Source: Rheum nobile
Taxonomy: Eukaryota; Streptophyta; Magnoliopsida; Caryophyllales; Polygonaceae
Direction: 5' to 3'
Length of the DNA: 64,000 nt
NCBI GenBank assembly: GCA_027886185.1
Contig: WOAB01000878.1
Coordinates: 6,088,001 to 6,152,000, forward strand
Part shown: positions 42,396 through 55,046 of the stretch, piece by piece
Layout of the letters: every line of letters starts with the position of its first letter
Position numbering within the stretch: the stretch's first letter is position 1
Notes under the pieces: generated by a model
Databases searched by the model: none
Told to the model about the DNA's origin: nothing
Seen by the model: the letters and a program-made list of their open reading frames with translations, nothing else
Program-made: the position numbers and the translations under genes

Positions 42396-44938
42396 TCAAC
42401 TTGGGTTACTCACATCAATTGAACACTCGGGGTTACCATCAGGAGGGTGTCGCTTTGCATCGTCGATGTTGAATCCGACCCTCACCCCGTCAAATTCCAT
42501 TGTGAGCGAACCGCTGCTCACATCAATCTTGATACCTGCCGTGTTCATAAACGGCCTTTCCAACATCACAGGGGATGCATGTTTATCTTGCCCCGTATCC
42601 ATCACAAAGAAGTCCGCATGGAAAATTAATTTGTCAACTTCCACCAGCACATCCTGCACCACTCCCTTGGGATACACGTATGAATTATCAGCCAGCTGAA
42701 TCACAGTCCTTGTCTTCTCTAATGGCCCGACCTCTAAAGCCTCATACAACGAGAGAGGCAAAACGTTGATAGAGGCACCCAAATCTAGCATGCCTTTGTC
42801 GAACATGGTGCCCCCAATCTTGTAGGGAATAGTGAACATACCCGGATCACTGCATTTCTTGGGCAACCGCTTTTCCAGCATAGCGGATACGTTCTCACTG
42901 ACTTTGATCTTCTTTTTGTCCTTTACCACTTTCTTCTTCTTTATTTTGCACAGCTCCTTCAAAAATTTGGCATAGCGAGGGATACTTTGAACAAGTTTTA
43001 TCAAAGGAATATTTACCTCGAAGTTGCTAAAGGTCTCAAATAAATCTTTCTCGTTCTCCACCTTCCTGGTGTCTTTCAATGCCTCAGGGAAAGGCGGAAC
43101 TGGCTTTTGAGACCCTAGAGGAGGGAAATCCGGTCTTTTATAAGTATCTGCAGTGTCAGAGGGAAGGCCGCGGTCGCGGTTGTTGGGCAGCGACCGCTGC
43201 TGTGCTTGAATTGAGGATTTGGCCGCGTTTTCTTCTGTCGAGGCAAAGCCGCGGTCGTTGCTTTCTGGTCGTGATCGCTGTTGTGCCAGGACTTCATTAT
43301 TCGCAGAGTTGTCAGGAGAAGGGGCAAGGCTGCGGTCGCTGATTTCTTTCTGCTGGGCTCGATTTTCCTCTACATATATTCCGCTCCTCAGTGTCATGGC
43401 ACATACGTTCTCTCTCGGGTTGACTACCGTTTGTGATGGTAGTTTTCCCGAGTCCCGGGCCTCCAGCCTACTCAATGCGATGGAGATTTGTCCCACTTGC
43501 GTCTCCAAGTTCTGAATGCTAGACCGCATCTCTTGATTTTGTTGGACCATAGTATTGGCCAGCTTCATCATATTTTGTGCGAGAGTCTCCTGGTGCTAGA
43601 CCACCGCTTGAATTTGTTGGGCCGTAGTGCTTGCCAACGTTGATACGCTCTGGGTGAGGGTCCTGATCATGTCATCAACGGGCATGGATAAACTTGAGCT
43701 TTGGCCTTGAGGTCTTTGGTCATATGGAGCTCGAAATTGTTGTTGTTGACCCCTAGGCTGTTGATATTGTTGTGGGCGCGGTAGGAACTGTGGTGGCCTC
43801 TGGTGATACTCTTGATTTTCCTGGCCGTGAGGAGTACTCTGCTGATTTTCGTATCTCAAATTTGGGTGATCTCTCCACCCTGGATTGTACGTGTTGGAGT
43901 ACGGATCATATCTTGGCCTTGAAGGGCCGTATCCTCCAATAGCATTCACCTCAGCAGTGGGCTCCTGCAGTGTGGGACATGCATCGGTCGGATGCATCGT
44001 GTCATGGCATATCCCACAAGACTTGACTTGCTGCCGGCCACCCTTCATCATGTATCTCCTCATCATCTCCTTCATCTCAGAAAGTATTGAAGAATTGGGC
44101 TGAAAGTCTACAGCTTTTACTGACTGGGCGCCCGCCCTTTTACTGAACTGTCTTGAGCCCTCAGATAGCTCAGAGAAGACCTCATACGCTTCAGCTGGCG
44201 TCTTGTTCAAGATGTTTCCTCCACATGTCGCGTTCACCATCCGACACTCGACGTCAAGTAGACCACCGTACAAATAAAGTACGAGGTCTTGGTCTGAATA
44301 CCCATGGTAGGGACAACTAGAAATCAACCTCTTGAATCTTTCGTAGTACTCGTACAATGACTCAGCAGCCTGTTGTTCAATGTTGCTGATGTTCCTCTTC
44401 AGACCGTTGAGCTTGGTCACAGGGAAGTACTTATCCAGAAAGTATTTCTTCATTTTAGCCCTGTGTCTATGCTTCATGGGGCCAAATAGTAGAACCAATC
44501 ATTGGCCGCATCCTTCAGAGAGAAAGGAAAGGCCATCAGCTTGATCTGGTCCTCAGTAACGTTCCGTGACTTCATACTGCTGCAGACAGAGTGGAACTCA
44601 GAAAGATGTTTGTTGGGGTCTTCTCCACTCATCCCATGGAAGTGGGGGAGTAAGTGGATCAACCCGGACTTCAGCTCGAAATTTATGCCATCCGCCAGCT
44701 CAGGGAACTGCACAGCCAGCGGTTGCTGTTGCAGATTCGGGGTAGTCAACTGCCTCAACGTGGGTGCTTCGTCAGCCATCTCAAAACAAGGATTATCAAA
44801 ACACAAAGCTCTATTTGTCCTGCGGTTCCTGGAAAGGGTTCTCTCAATTTCTGTATCACAAGCTAGAAGTGGAGAGTCAGTAGCACGGGTGTGGACCATA
44901 AGATAGGTCCACACAAAAATTGGCACACAAACACACAC
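42396..44938 (-). pseudogene. Gypsy-3 gag and protease, Athila type, broken
   Basis: The N-terminal part (44938-44474) has FHGMSGEDPNKHLSEFHSVC and FPFSLKDAANDWFYYL, typical of Athila gag. A frameshift near 44490 leads into 44498-43596, with AESLYEYYERFKRL, a CCHC knuckle CGICHDTMHPTDAC and a Gln/Pro-rich tail. A TAG at 43593-43595 separates it in frame from 43571-42396, which has an Athila-type aspartic protease: FTIPYKIGG, the catalytic DLGASINVLP, then QLADNSYVYPKGVVQDVLV and an RPFMNTAGIKIDV block. The frame closes at 42396 with no pol behind it. Between 43390 and 43140 the coding sequence has repeated peptides of the form QQRSxPxxxDRG, coincident with GCGACCGC-type DNA motifs. Confidence 0.9.
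43140..43350 (-). repeat. Repeated peptide block with GC-rich DNA motif in Gypsy-3 gag
   Basis: AQQRSRPESNDRGFAS and AQQRSLPNNRDRGLPS repeat, preceded by a weaker QQKEISDRSLAPS. The DNA carries GCCGCGGTCGCGG, GCAGCGACCGCTG, GCCGCGGTCG and GCTGCGGTCGC. Confidence 0.75.
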
Positions 44939-44959
44939 ACAAAAAAATCAAAACTTGCC

Positions 44960-44977
44960 TCCCCGGCAACGACGCCA
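44960..44977 (-). other. Gypsy-3 primer-binding site
   Basis: TGGCGTCGTTGCCGGGGA on the minus strand, three bases past the 5' LTR. This is one base away from the pattern usual for Athila/Tat elements. Confidence 0.88.
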
Positions 44978-45310
44978 ATTTGATAGGGGTTGTCGTGACA
45001 CCTAAACAAAATAATCCTTAAAAACCCAACTAATGTAGTCTGGTAAGTAAGGGTCGAATCCCACATGGAGGAGATAATCTTTCTAAGTGCAAAAGTGTAT
45101 GCCAAAGGTAACAAGGGGGGTTTTGTTGGTTATTTTCAAGTAAACAAAGTAAATAAAAGCAAAGGTTGTAATCAATTGGGAAAAAGTACTTAGCTAGACA
45201 AATATCCACCATTCATTCGATTGGTTGATCCTAGATTATCTATATTCCTTCCTATGAATACTCCTGTCCCTATTCTGAAATAGTTACCAGTCCAACTAGT
45301 CCTGATAACC

Positions 45311-46274
45311 TGATGTGTTCTTGCCTCCGATGACAAGCCAATTGTCAAAGGCGACACCTTTGGATCTAGTCTTGGGCGAGAAGTCGAACCCGATGGTGGT
45401 GATCTGGAAGATCGTGGTGATGTTCGCGAGCGGTTGACTAGATGGGTGTTTGGGATTGTTGGCGACGACGATAGCGAAGACGATGACGAGTGTCAAGGCG
45501 ATGCTAGCGACGGCGAACGCGATGGAATTGGTGGCGATGGTAGACGCGATGGAAGAGATTGATGGGGCGAATGGATAGCGATGGCATAAGCGATTTGATG
45601 AGGGATAGATGACTTGAAAAGACAAGTCTTTGGTGTCGTAGCGTCGACTGCGGAGGAAGGGAGATGCGAAGGAAGACTTGGCTTGAAGGTTCAAGCAATT
45701 GCCGTAGCGTCGGCGGCGGAGGGAATAGGGATGCGAAGATAGAGGGTGACGTCCGATCAAGGGAAGGAGGATAAACACTCTACTTGAAACCTTGATTAAA
45801 ATTGAACGTGTTAAAACCAATAACATAGTTTCACTTAAATACTAGGGCGAGACATCGGATGGGCCGAGTCGAGCCTAGTGGGCTAGCCCATGCAAGCATG
45901 CAAAAGGAACAAACCCTAAAATAGCAATGACTATAAAAGGAAACTATCTAAAATAAGCAATAATAACAAATATAGAAAGTGTCTCAAAAAGAACACGGCG
46001 AAGGCATGGACGCAAACACCGCAAGGCAAGGCGACGAAGGGTCGATGGCCTCGCGAGTGGGTGCACGCAATGCCGGCTGCGAAGATCGTGATGTTTCGAT
46101 GCCGATGGTGGCGAGGACGACGAGTCTTGGGTTGGCGTCTGGGCTTCCTTGGCAAGCGACGACGCGACGGCGGCGGCGATGGCTTTGGACCTAGACATTG
46201 TCACTGGGCCCTATGAGCGTAGGCTCATGGCTTATTCCTCGTCTTAGGCCGTCATGGGAGGCAGGGTCACATCA
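45311..46274 (-). repeat. Gypsy-4 3' LTR
   Basis: In plus orientation starts TGATGTGTTCTTGCCTCC and ends GGCAGGGTCACATCA. Confidence 0.9.
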
Positions 46275-49200
46275 CCCTCCCCCACTTGGCTGTGAAGCGT
46301 CCCTACTTCACCATCATCAAACTCAGGCTCCACATATGGTGTCAAGTCCACGACGTTGAAGGATGCGTAGACTCCAAAATCTGGGGGAAGCTCGAGTTGA
46401 TAGGCATTGTCCCCTATGGCCTTTATCACGCGGAATGGACCATCTCCACGCGGTGCCAATTTGTGCTTACGCCGCGAGGGGAACCTTTCTTTTCGCATGT
46501 GCACCCAGACGAGGTCCCCGGGTGCAAAAACGACGCGGCGTCGGCCAATGTTCTTCCGGGAGGCATATTGCGCGGCCCGTCTCTCCAATTGGTCCCTGGT
46601 TCGGCGATGGAGCTCTTGTACTTGCTCGGCGCGATTGGCGGCGAAGACATGCACTGGGTCTTGCAGTGGTCGCGGTGACAAATCTAGTGGCGTCAATGGG
46701 TTCATGCCATACACCACTTCGAAGGGTGTCAACTTGGTCGCCGTGTGCCTGAATCTATTGTAACAAAACTCGACAAGTGATAGCAAGTCCTCCTAACACC
46801 TAGGGTTGGCTTTTATCATCGTGCGAAAGAGGGCTCCTAGGGTTCTATTCGTGACCTCCGTTTGACCATCGGTCTGGGGGTGGTAGCTAGTGGAAAATAG
46901 GAGTTTGGTTCCTAGCTTACCCCACAGAGTTCTCCAAAAATAACCAATGAACTTAGAATCTCTATCACTCACTATGGTACGTGGGACTCCATGAAGACGC
47001 ACCACATGCTCAAAGAATAGATCGACAATCTCACTAGCACTATGTGTTGTCTTACAAGCTATAAAATGTGCCATCTTTGAAAATCTATCTACGACCACAA
47101 AAATAGAGTCTTTACCTCGTCTAGAGAGGGGCAAACCCGTGATGAAATCCATAGATAAATCTTCCCAGGGGGCACTAGGAATGGGCAATGGTGTGTAGAG
47201 GCCGTGTGCTTGACCTAGATTTGGCTCTTTGGCATGTCACACAACTTCTACAAAACCTAGTCACTTGGTAGGTCATCTTAGGCCAAAAGAAATGTTCTCT
47301 TAGGGCGGCCAAGGTCTTACTAATCCCAAAGTGTCCACGACTTTCGTGTGCTTCCTGAATCAAAAGGAGCCTAATGGAAGACCTAGGGATGCAAAGGCGA
47401 CTAGCCTTGTATAAATAACCCTCAGAAAGGAAATATGACTCAAACTCTCGAAATCTCAGGCAATGCTCGAATATAGGGGCAAAGAAAGGATCACTAGCAT
47501 ACAATTCTTTAATCAAAGCAAAACCCAAAACTTTAGTTTGCACATGAGTTAAGAGAACATATCTTCGAGATAACGCGTCGGCGACAATGTTCTCCTTTCC
47601 CTTCTTGTGGACCACGACATAAGGAAATGTCTCAAGAAATTTCACCCAACGAGCATGGCGTCGATTGAGGTGGGCTTGGCTCTTCAAATAGCTCAAGGCT
47701 GCGTGGTCGCTGTGGATGACAAATTCACGCGGCCAAAGGTAATGTTGCCACGTCTTTAGCATGCATATTAGGGCATATAATTCTTTGTCGTAGGTGGGGT
47801 AATTGAGTGTGGCCCCTGTGAGCTTCTCACTGAAGTATGCAATGGGCCTCTTCTCTTGGTGTAGCACACCACCAATGCCAATGTTTGAGGCATCACACTC
47901 CACCTCGAAGTGCTTGGCAAAGTCGGGAAGCTGGAGCAATGGTGCTTGGCACAAGGCCCGCTTCAAAGCCGAGAAGGCTTCTTCGTGGGACTCAAGCCAC
48001 AAGACAATGCTACCCTTCTTCGTCAACTCATGCAAAGGTGCGACAATGGAGGAGAAGTCTCGAACAAAGCGCCTATAAAATCCTACGAGGCCGAGAAAGC
48101 TTCGCACCTGTGTCGGCGTCGTCGGTGTCGGCCAATCTTTGATTGCCGCGATCTTTTCCTCATCAACGCGCATACCATTATTACTCACGACATAGCCCAT
48201 AAAATTTGTGGACGCGGAGCAAAAGGAGCACTTGTCCAGATTGGCGAATAGGCTCTCGCGTCGAAGGCATTCGAGCACTTGATGAAGGTGATCGACATGC
48301 TCCTCCAGGCTCCGTGAATACACAAGGATGTCATTGAAATAAACGACGACAAACTTGCCAAGGAAGGTTCTCAAGACGTGGTTCATCACGCGCATGAAGG
48401 TGCTTGGCGCGTTCGTGAGCCCAAATGGCATGACAAGCCACTCGTAGAGCCCATACTTCATCTTGAACGTGGTCTTCCACTCATCACCTTCTTTCATCCT
48501 GATTTGGTGATAACCACTCTTCAAATCTATCTTGGAGAAAAGTATGGCGCCATGAAGTTCATCAAGCATATCGTCAAGGCGTGGAATAGGATGCCTATAC
48601 TTGACGGTGATCTGGTTTATCACGCGACAATCAACACACATTCTCCATGTGCCATCCTTCTTGGGCACAAGGATCACAGGCACAACGCAAGGGGAGAGAG
48701 ATTCCCTTACGTAGCCGCGATCCAACAACTCTTGCACTAGGCGCTGGAGCTCTTTGGTCTCCTCTGGTCCAACTCTATACGCAGTGCGATTGGGCAAGGA
48801 AGCACCAGGCACAAGGTCAATCTGGTGCTCAATGCCTCTCAGTGGAGGTAATCTTGGTGGCAACTCATCGGGAAAGACATCGTCGAACGCGGCGAGCAAG
48901 GTCGCGATGGCTGGCGGCACGGACGCGGCATTCGATGACTCAGGGATGCATGGGGTTGGCACAAGCAGAAAACATGGTGCCTTGCCAGTCAAACACGCAA
49001 TGAGGTCACTGGGCCTAGCCAAAAGCAAGCGTCGCTCACATTTGCCTTGCAACGGAGGCGTCTGCGGCAATGGCGCGGCCAACTTTGTCGATGGCGAGGC
49101 GCTGGTCGATTTTTGTTGGGCACTGGGCATATGTGGACCATTGCTCGCGTTAGAATTGGAAAAACCTGGCCAAGCCTCTGGAGTGCCTTTCTTGGCCTTC

Positions 49201-49549
49201 CCAATGGCACCAGCAGCGGCGCCATGACGATCCAGATCGGCATTTGGTGTCCCACCTACGTGTTGGTCCTCTTCTTGTCAGTGCCCGGGGAAGATGAAAT
49301 TTTGCCAGAATTGGAGGAGTCTTGCCTCTGGAGTGCCTCTGGGGACTCGTTGGACCTAGTAGACGCGGTCTCAATGGCCTTCTTGCGATCACGCTCAATC
49401 TGGTCTTGCAAGATCTCATGGGAAGACATTGGATGCAAGGTGATGCGCTTCCCGTGGTAATTGAACACATAAGTGTTCAAATAGCCATCATGGAGCACGC
49501 GTCTGTCGAATTGCCATGGGCGCCCAAGCAAAATATGGGTAGCGTCCAT
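46244..49549 (-). pseudogene. Gypsy-4 protease end, reverse transcriptase, RNase H, integrase
   Basis: 49549-49256 has the protease tail DATHILLGRPWQFDRR. The long frame 49130-47175 holds reverse transcriptase (RHPIPRLDDMLDEL, FSKIDLKSGYHQIRMKEGDE), RNase H (ECDASNIGIGGVLHQ, IVADALSRR) and the integrase zinc region (HESRGHFGISKT...CRSCVTCQRAKS). The catalytic motif reads VVVYFNDILVYS: its first aspartate codon is an asparagine codon at 48333-48335. A frameshift near 47180 leads to the integrase core (47188-46793; MDFITGLPLS, IVSDRDSKF, YHPQTDGQTE). An in-frame TAG at 46790-46792 splits it from the C-terminus (46786-46244), which has RGDGPFRVIKAIGDNAYQLE of the GPY/F type and runs 30 bases into the 3' LTR before a TAA. 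Confidence 0.92.
46275..46289 (-). other. Gypsy-4 polypurine tract
   Basis: CCAAGTGGGGGAGGG on the minus strand abuts the 3' LTR and lies within the pol coding frame. Confidence 0.85.
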
Positions 49550-49663
49550 TGCAATGACATCACAAAGTATAGAATCACAGTATTGGCCTATGGAAAAAGA
49601 AACTAAATATTGGCGAGATACTATGTTACCTGGACTTGAAGAAATCCATTGGAGGGCATAAGG

Positions 49664-52600
49664 TTATGGATGAGGCATCGTGGGCAACTTGAAGTGTGTC
49701 ACGACCTTCTCATTGACGATGTTAGCACATGATCCTCCATCAACTATGACACTCAAGGAAGCCGTTTGGACGAGAGCCCTTGTGTGGAACAAGTTCTCGC
49801 GTTGGTCGCGGAGGCTCGCTTCCTTGACTGTGAGGAGACGATGCGTCACCAAGCTCAATGGTGTGCCCGCGTGTAGAGAAGCGGGTTCGCAGTCATAGGC
49901 ATCTTCCTCCTCTTCGATGCCTTCATCGATGGCCTCTAGGGTTTGCTCCTCGTCGTCGCAAGACTCGTATCCGGCGGTGACCATGAAGAACAAAACCTTT
50001 CGAGCGTTTGGGCAATCCTTCTTATAGTGGCCTCTTCCACCACACTTGTAACACTCAAGGTCGTGCGCGTGATCTATGCCCACTGGAGCTTGTCTGGGTG
50101 CGTTATGGCGCGGCACGGTGTTTGGCATCGACGGCTTCGCTTTGGGGGCTTGGCTCGACGCGGCTGTGGTAGAGACACTAGGGCGAACATTAGTAGAAAG
50201 CAATCCACTAGGGTTAGAAGAATACCTTTGTTGGCCACTTGGAAAAGTGTAAGACTTTCGGCGAGAGAGTTGGGCATGAATTTGCATCGCCGTATGTGTG
50301 AGCGTGTTCAAATCTTTGATGGGCAAAATCTCGAGTTGATCACGGATGTTGGTGTTCAAGCCACTCAAGAATTTCATCCTCAAAGTCGATGGTGCAACGA
50401 AGATGTTGGCCTTGTAATACATGTCTTCAAGCTTGGAAAAGAACTCGAGTGGAGTCATCGACCCTTGGCGAGCCATGGCTATCTCCATTCTCATTTGATT
50501 CCTATAGTCTGGAGGCACGTATTTCTTGGTCATCACATAGACTAGTTGATGCCATTCTGTGACTCTGGTCCTGTGGCGACGCACGCATTCATCTTCAAAT
50601 CTATGCCACCAAACACGGGCGGCTCTTCGAAAGTTAAGTGTCGCGGCGTCGACATGCTCCTCGAGGGGCACTCGACAATATCGAAGTGTGTACTCCGTAG
50701 CCTGCATGCACCTATTCAAGAAAAACAGAGGGGTTGTATTCACCAAAAAAATGCTCGATTTTTACCTTGACTTGGTGTCGTTGGAATCGATTCTGGGTAG
50801 GTGCTTGGTTGAACGCGTTGTTTTGCGCGGCGTCGTAGAGAGGGTTCTCAAAGGCGCGCACTCCATGTGGTCTATCGCGTCCAACCTAGGGTCTATCGCG
50901 GTCTTGGCGATCTTCGCGGACATACTCATCCCTTTGGCGCATAGGCGTCATCGCGTTGACGTCTTTGCAGCTGTGCATCGTAGTTGTCGCATCGAATGTC
51001 TCTGGGCATAACATCACGACGCTCGCCGCCAATGTCACGAATGCGTTCTCCTTGTGGCTGGAGACGCATTGGAGGTATCCAATCCGAAGGGTGATCCTGT
51101 AATTCAAGTGGATCTCCAAGAGGGGGGTGAAAAAAATTAGGGTTGACCATACCTGAGTCCTCGATCTCTTCGTCGTCATACTCGTCGAAGTTGTCGTGGA
51201 CATTGGGTGTGATCGACGCGTAGCCATCAGATCCGTAATGCGGCGTCCGAACACTTTGGTGTCGACCATACCTGAGTCCTCGATCTCTTCTTATAGTGGC
51301 CTCTTCCACCACACTTGTAACACTCAAGGTCACGCGCGCGATCTGTGCCCACTGGAGCTTGTCTGGGCGTGTTCTGGCACGACGCGGTGTTTGGAGTCGA
51401 CGGCTTCACTTTGGGGGCTTGGCTCGATGCGGCTGTGGTAGAGACACTAGGGCGAACATTAGTAGAAAGCAATCCATTAGGGTTAGAAGAATACCTTTGT
51501 TGGCCACTTGGAAAAGTGTAAGACTTTCGGCGAGAGAGTTGGGGATGAATTTGCATCGTCGTATGTGTGAGCGTGTTCAAATCTTTGATGGGCAAAATCT
51601 CGAGTTGATCACGGATGTTGGTGTTCAAGCCACTCAAGAATTTCGTCCTCAAAGTCGATGGTGCAACAGAGATGTTGTCCTTGTAATACATGTCTTCAAG
51701 CTTGGAAAAGAACTCGAGTGGAGTCATCGACTCTTGTCAAGCCATGGCTATTTCCATTCTCATTTGATTCTTATAGTCTGGAGGCACATATTTCTTGGTC
51801 ATTACATAGACTAGTTGATGCATTCTGTGACGCGTGTTCTGTGGTGACGCACGCAGTCATCCTCGAAGTGATGCCACCACACTCGGGCTGCTCCTCGGAA
51901 ATGAAGTGTCGTTGCGTCGACATGCTCCTCAGGAGGAACGCGGCAATAGCGTAGGGTGTACTCTGTAGCCTACACCCATTCAAGAAAAACAGATGGATTG
52001 TATTCACCAAAGAAATGCTCGATCTTTACCTTGACTTCGTGTCGTTGGTATCAAGGCTGGGCAGGTGCTTGGTTGAATGCGTTGTTTGGAGCGGCGACGT
52101 AGAGAGGATTCTCGTAGACGCGCACACCATGGGGTCTATCGCGGCCAACCTGGCGTCTATCACAGTCTTGGTGATCTTCGCCGCGAGCAAACTCCTCCCT
52201 TGGCGCGTAGGCGTCGTGGCGTCGGCGTCTTTGCGGTTGGGCATCATAGTCGGCTCGGCGAATGTCCCTTGGCATGACATCGCGGCGCTCGCCGCCAATG
52301 TCACGAACGCGTTCTCCTTGGGGCTGGAAATGCGGTAGAGGTATCCAATCCGATGGGTGATCCTACAATTCAAGTGGATATCCAAGAGGGGGGTGAAAAA
52401 AATTAGGGTTGACCATACCTGAGTCCTCGATCTCCTCGTCGTCATACTCGTCGAAGTCGTCGTGTACATTGGGTGTGATCGACGCGTAGCCATCAGAACC
52501 GTAACGCGAAGTCCGAACACTTTGGTGTCGAAGATGATCGCGTACATCATGGCTCTGTGGCTGAGTAGTTGGTGTGCTCAATTGATCATCGCGTCGCGTA

Positions 52601-53289
52601 TGCCCACTTGGTCGGCGACTGGGTCTCCTTGGCGTCGCGTCGGCTTGCTCGGCTCAGCGAGGGCGGCCTTCGTGTGGCGATGAGCCCGGTATGCGTCTTC
52701 GGGTTCTCCTAGAGGCATAGCGATCATCAAAGTTGTATGGTTAAGAAAATTCACCTTGAGTGTCGTCGGCGTCGCGGTCGTTGTCGGAGCCGGTGTCGAA
52801 GCCAGCGGGTGTGGCTCTGGGCACGTAGTGGTCCGTGTGGGAAACAAAGCCTTGGCGACTCTCGATGACACTTTGCATACGATTGAGTTGTGGTTGAGGA
52901 TGAGATGTCGAAGGCATGATTCCTTTGCCTTTGTCGACTCTTGTCTTCGATGGTCCGGCGTCGGTGGCTCGTGGTGGAGCCGGCGCGTCCATAGTACTCA
53001 GGGGTGTTGGAGTGGGCACGAGTTGTGCCGCGCGTTCTCTTGCTTCAAAGTGAGCAACGCGTTGACGAAGATCTTGGATCTCTCGTTGCTCCTCGGACAA
53101 CTCCATGATGGGGTCTTGTTGTGGGGGGTCAATTGGTGGTTGGTCTTGGGGTAGACCCAACGGAAGTGGATGTGGATTGTTGTTGTCGACTCCAAGTTGG
53201 TCTTCACGTTGGTCAACCGTCATGCTACCTATAACAATATGGCCAGACATGGGAGTAAAAACGAACCAAAAGACAACAAAGAACAACAA
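49664..53289 (-). pseudogene. Gypsy-4 gag region, with internal tandem duplication
   Basis: The first segment (53289-52741) is a hydrophilic N-terminus with EEQREIQDLRQRVAHFEARE, a possible coiled coil. After frame breaks comes gag, first a damaged copy (52581-51227) and then a fuller copy (50746-49664) with ARVWWHRFEDECVRRH, MTPLEFFSKLEDMYYKANI and the knuckle CYKCGGRGHYKKDC. The first copy's knuckle is cut short after CYKCGGRGHYKK at the duplication joint. The end of the fuller copy enters a protease-like SVIVDGGSCANIVN. The duplication unit is about 1.27 kb. No continuous gag can be read. Confidence 0.85.
50020..52560 (-). repeat. 1.27-kb tandem duplication in Gypsy-4 gag
   Basis: CTTATAGTGGCCTCTTCCAC occurs at about 50021 and 51291, and GACCATACCTGAGTCCTCGA at about 51146, 51266 and 52412. 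The two units match with a few percent divergence. The joint is near 51290. Confidence 0.85.
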
Positions 53290-54049
53290 CCAAGAAAATC
53301 ACTAGTCAAGTCACAAAGTTCACGTAGGTAGGGCTAGTTTGGCTTGCCGTGAGGGCGGCTTGGCTTGCACAAGAGATGGTGTATCAAGCAAGTTGCAATC
53401 AAACAAACAAGAACAAATTGAAACCCTAAAACAAACGTAAACAAAGAAACCTAATAAGCAAGAAATCACCTTCTAAGAAGCTTGGCCTAGACGGCGGAGA
53501 GGTTGAGAAGATGAGCTTAGACCGAGTCGAGTGGGTTAGGGTTGCCTTATTTTAGCTTTACCTAACTTTGGAATTTTTTTTTAATATCTTTGTGATATCT
53601 TTTTATTTTATTTTTATAATATCCGAGATCTTATCTTTTGATCTTTTCGGATTTGCAAAAGGAAACAAACGAAAACGGCCTAAGTAACAAGAATATCACA
53701 AGTGTGATCTTTAGAGATAGTAGAGAGAAGATAAGATTTGATTTGATATCTTATAAGGAAATTCGGCTAACTTAACTAAAAAGCAAAATCTAGCAAACAA
53801 GGAAACTCTATCCACGCGTGAAACAAGGAAACAAAATATTCTAGCATGCAAGATAATAAATTACCTAACACACCAAAACTTAGGGAACAAGGAAATTTTT
53901 TGGCCAAGATAGTATCTTGTAGCAACCGATTAGGTGATGCAAATATGGAAACTTTGGTTTTTCTCAAGATCTTACGAAATCAAACGATGGGGGTCAAGAA
54001 TTTTTGTGTGAACAAGATGCAAACTTGAGTTTGTGACTTACAAGACTGT

Positions 54050-54064
54050 TGGGCTCTGATGCCA
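54050..54064 (-). other. Gypsy-4 primer-binding site
   Basis: TGGCATCAGAGCCCA on the minus strand, two bases past the 5' LTR; initiator tRNA-Met type with one change. Confidence 0.85.
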
Positions 54065-54066
54065 GT

Positions 54067-55046
54067 TGATGTGTTCTTGCCTCCGATGACAAGCCAATTG
54101 TCAAAGGCGACACCTTTGGATCTAGTCTTGGGCGAGAAGTCGAACCCGGTGGTGGTGATCTGGAAGATCGCGGTGATGTTCGCGAGCGGTTGACTGGATG
54201 GGTGTTTGGGATTGTTGGTGACGGCGATAGCGAAGACAATGACGAGTGTCAAGGCGATGCTAGTTACGGCGAACGCGATGGAATTGGTGGCGATGGTAGA
54301 CGCGATGGAAGCGATTGACGGGGAGAATGGATAGCGATGGCGGAAGCGATTTGATGAGGGATAGATGACTGGAAAAGACAAGTCTTTGGTGTCGTAGCGT
54401 CGACTGCGGAGGAAGGGATATGCGAAGGAAGACTTGGCTTGAAGGTTCAAGCAATTGTCGTAGCGTCGGCGGCGGAGGGAATGGGGATGCGAAGATAGAG
54501 GGTGACGTCCGATCAAGGGAAGAAGGATCAACACTCTACTTGAAACCTTGATTAAAATTGAACGTGTTAAAACCAATAACATAGTTTGACTTAAATACTA
54601 GGGCGAGATATCGGATGGGCCGAGTCGAGCCTAGTGGGCTAGCCCATGCAAGCATGCAAAAGGCACAAACCCTAAAATAGCAATGACTATAAAAGGAAAC
54701 TATCTAAAATAAGCAATAATAACAAATATAGAAAGTGTCTTAAAAAGAACGCGGCAAAGGCATAGACGCAAACACCGCGAGGCAAGGCGACGAAGGGTCG
54801 ATGGCCTCGCGAGTGGGTGCACGTGATGCCGGCTGCGAAGATCGCGATGTTTCGATGCCGATGGTGGCGAGGACGACGAGTCTTGGGTTGGCGTCTGGGC
54901 TTCCTTGTCCAGTGACAACGCGTGCGACAAGTGACGCGACGGTGGCGGCGATGGCTTTGGACCTAGACCTTGTCACTGGGCCCTCTGAGCGTAGGCTCAT
55001 GGCTTCTTCCTCGTCTTGGGCCGTCATGGGAGGCAGGGTCACATCA
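54067..55046 (-). repeat. Gypsy-4 5' LTR
   Basis: Partner of 45311-46274. It has an extra stretch (TCCAGTGACAACGCGTGCG near 54910) missing from the 3' LTR. Confidence 0.9.

Noticed and set aside
46286..49460. Several plus-strand frames over 100 codons
   Set aside because: They are antisense shadows of Gypsy-4 pol, which has all expected motifs on the minus strand.
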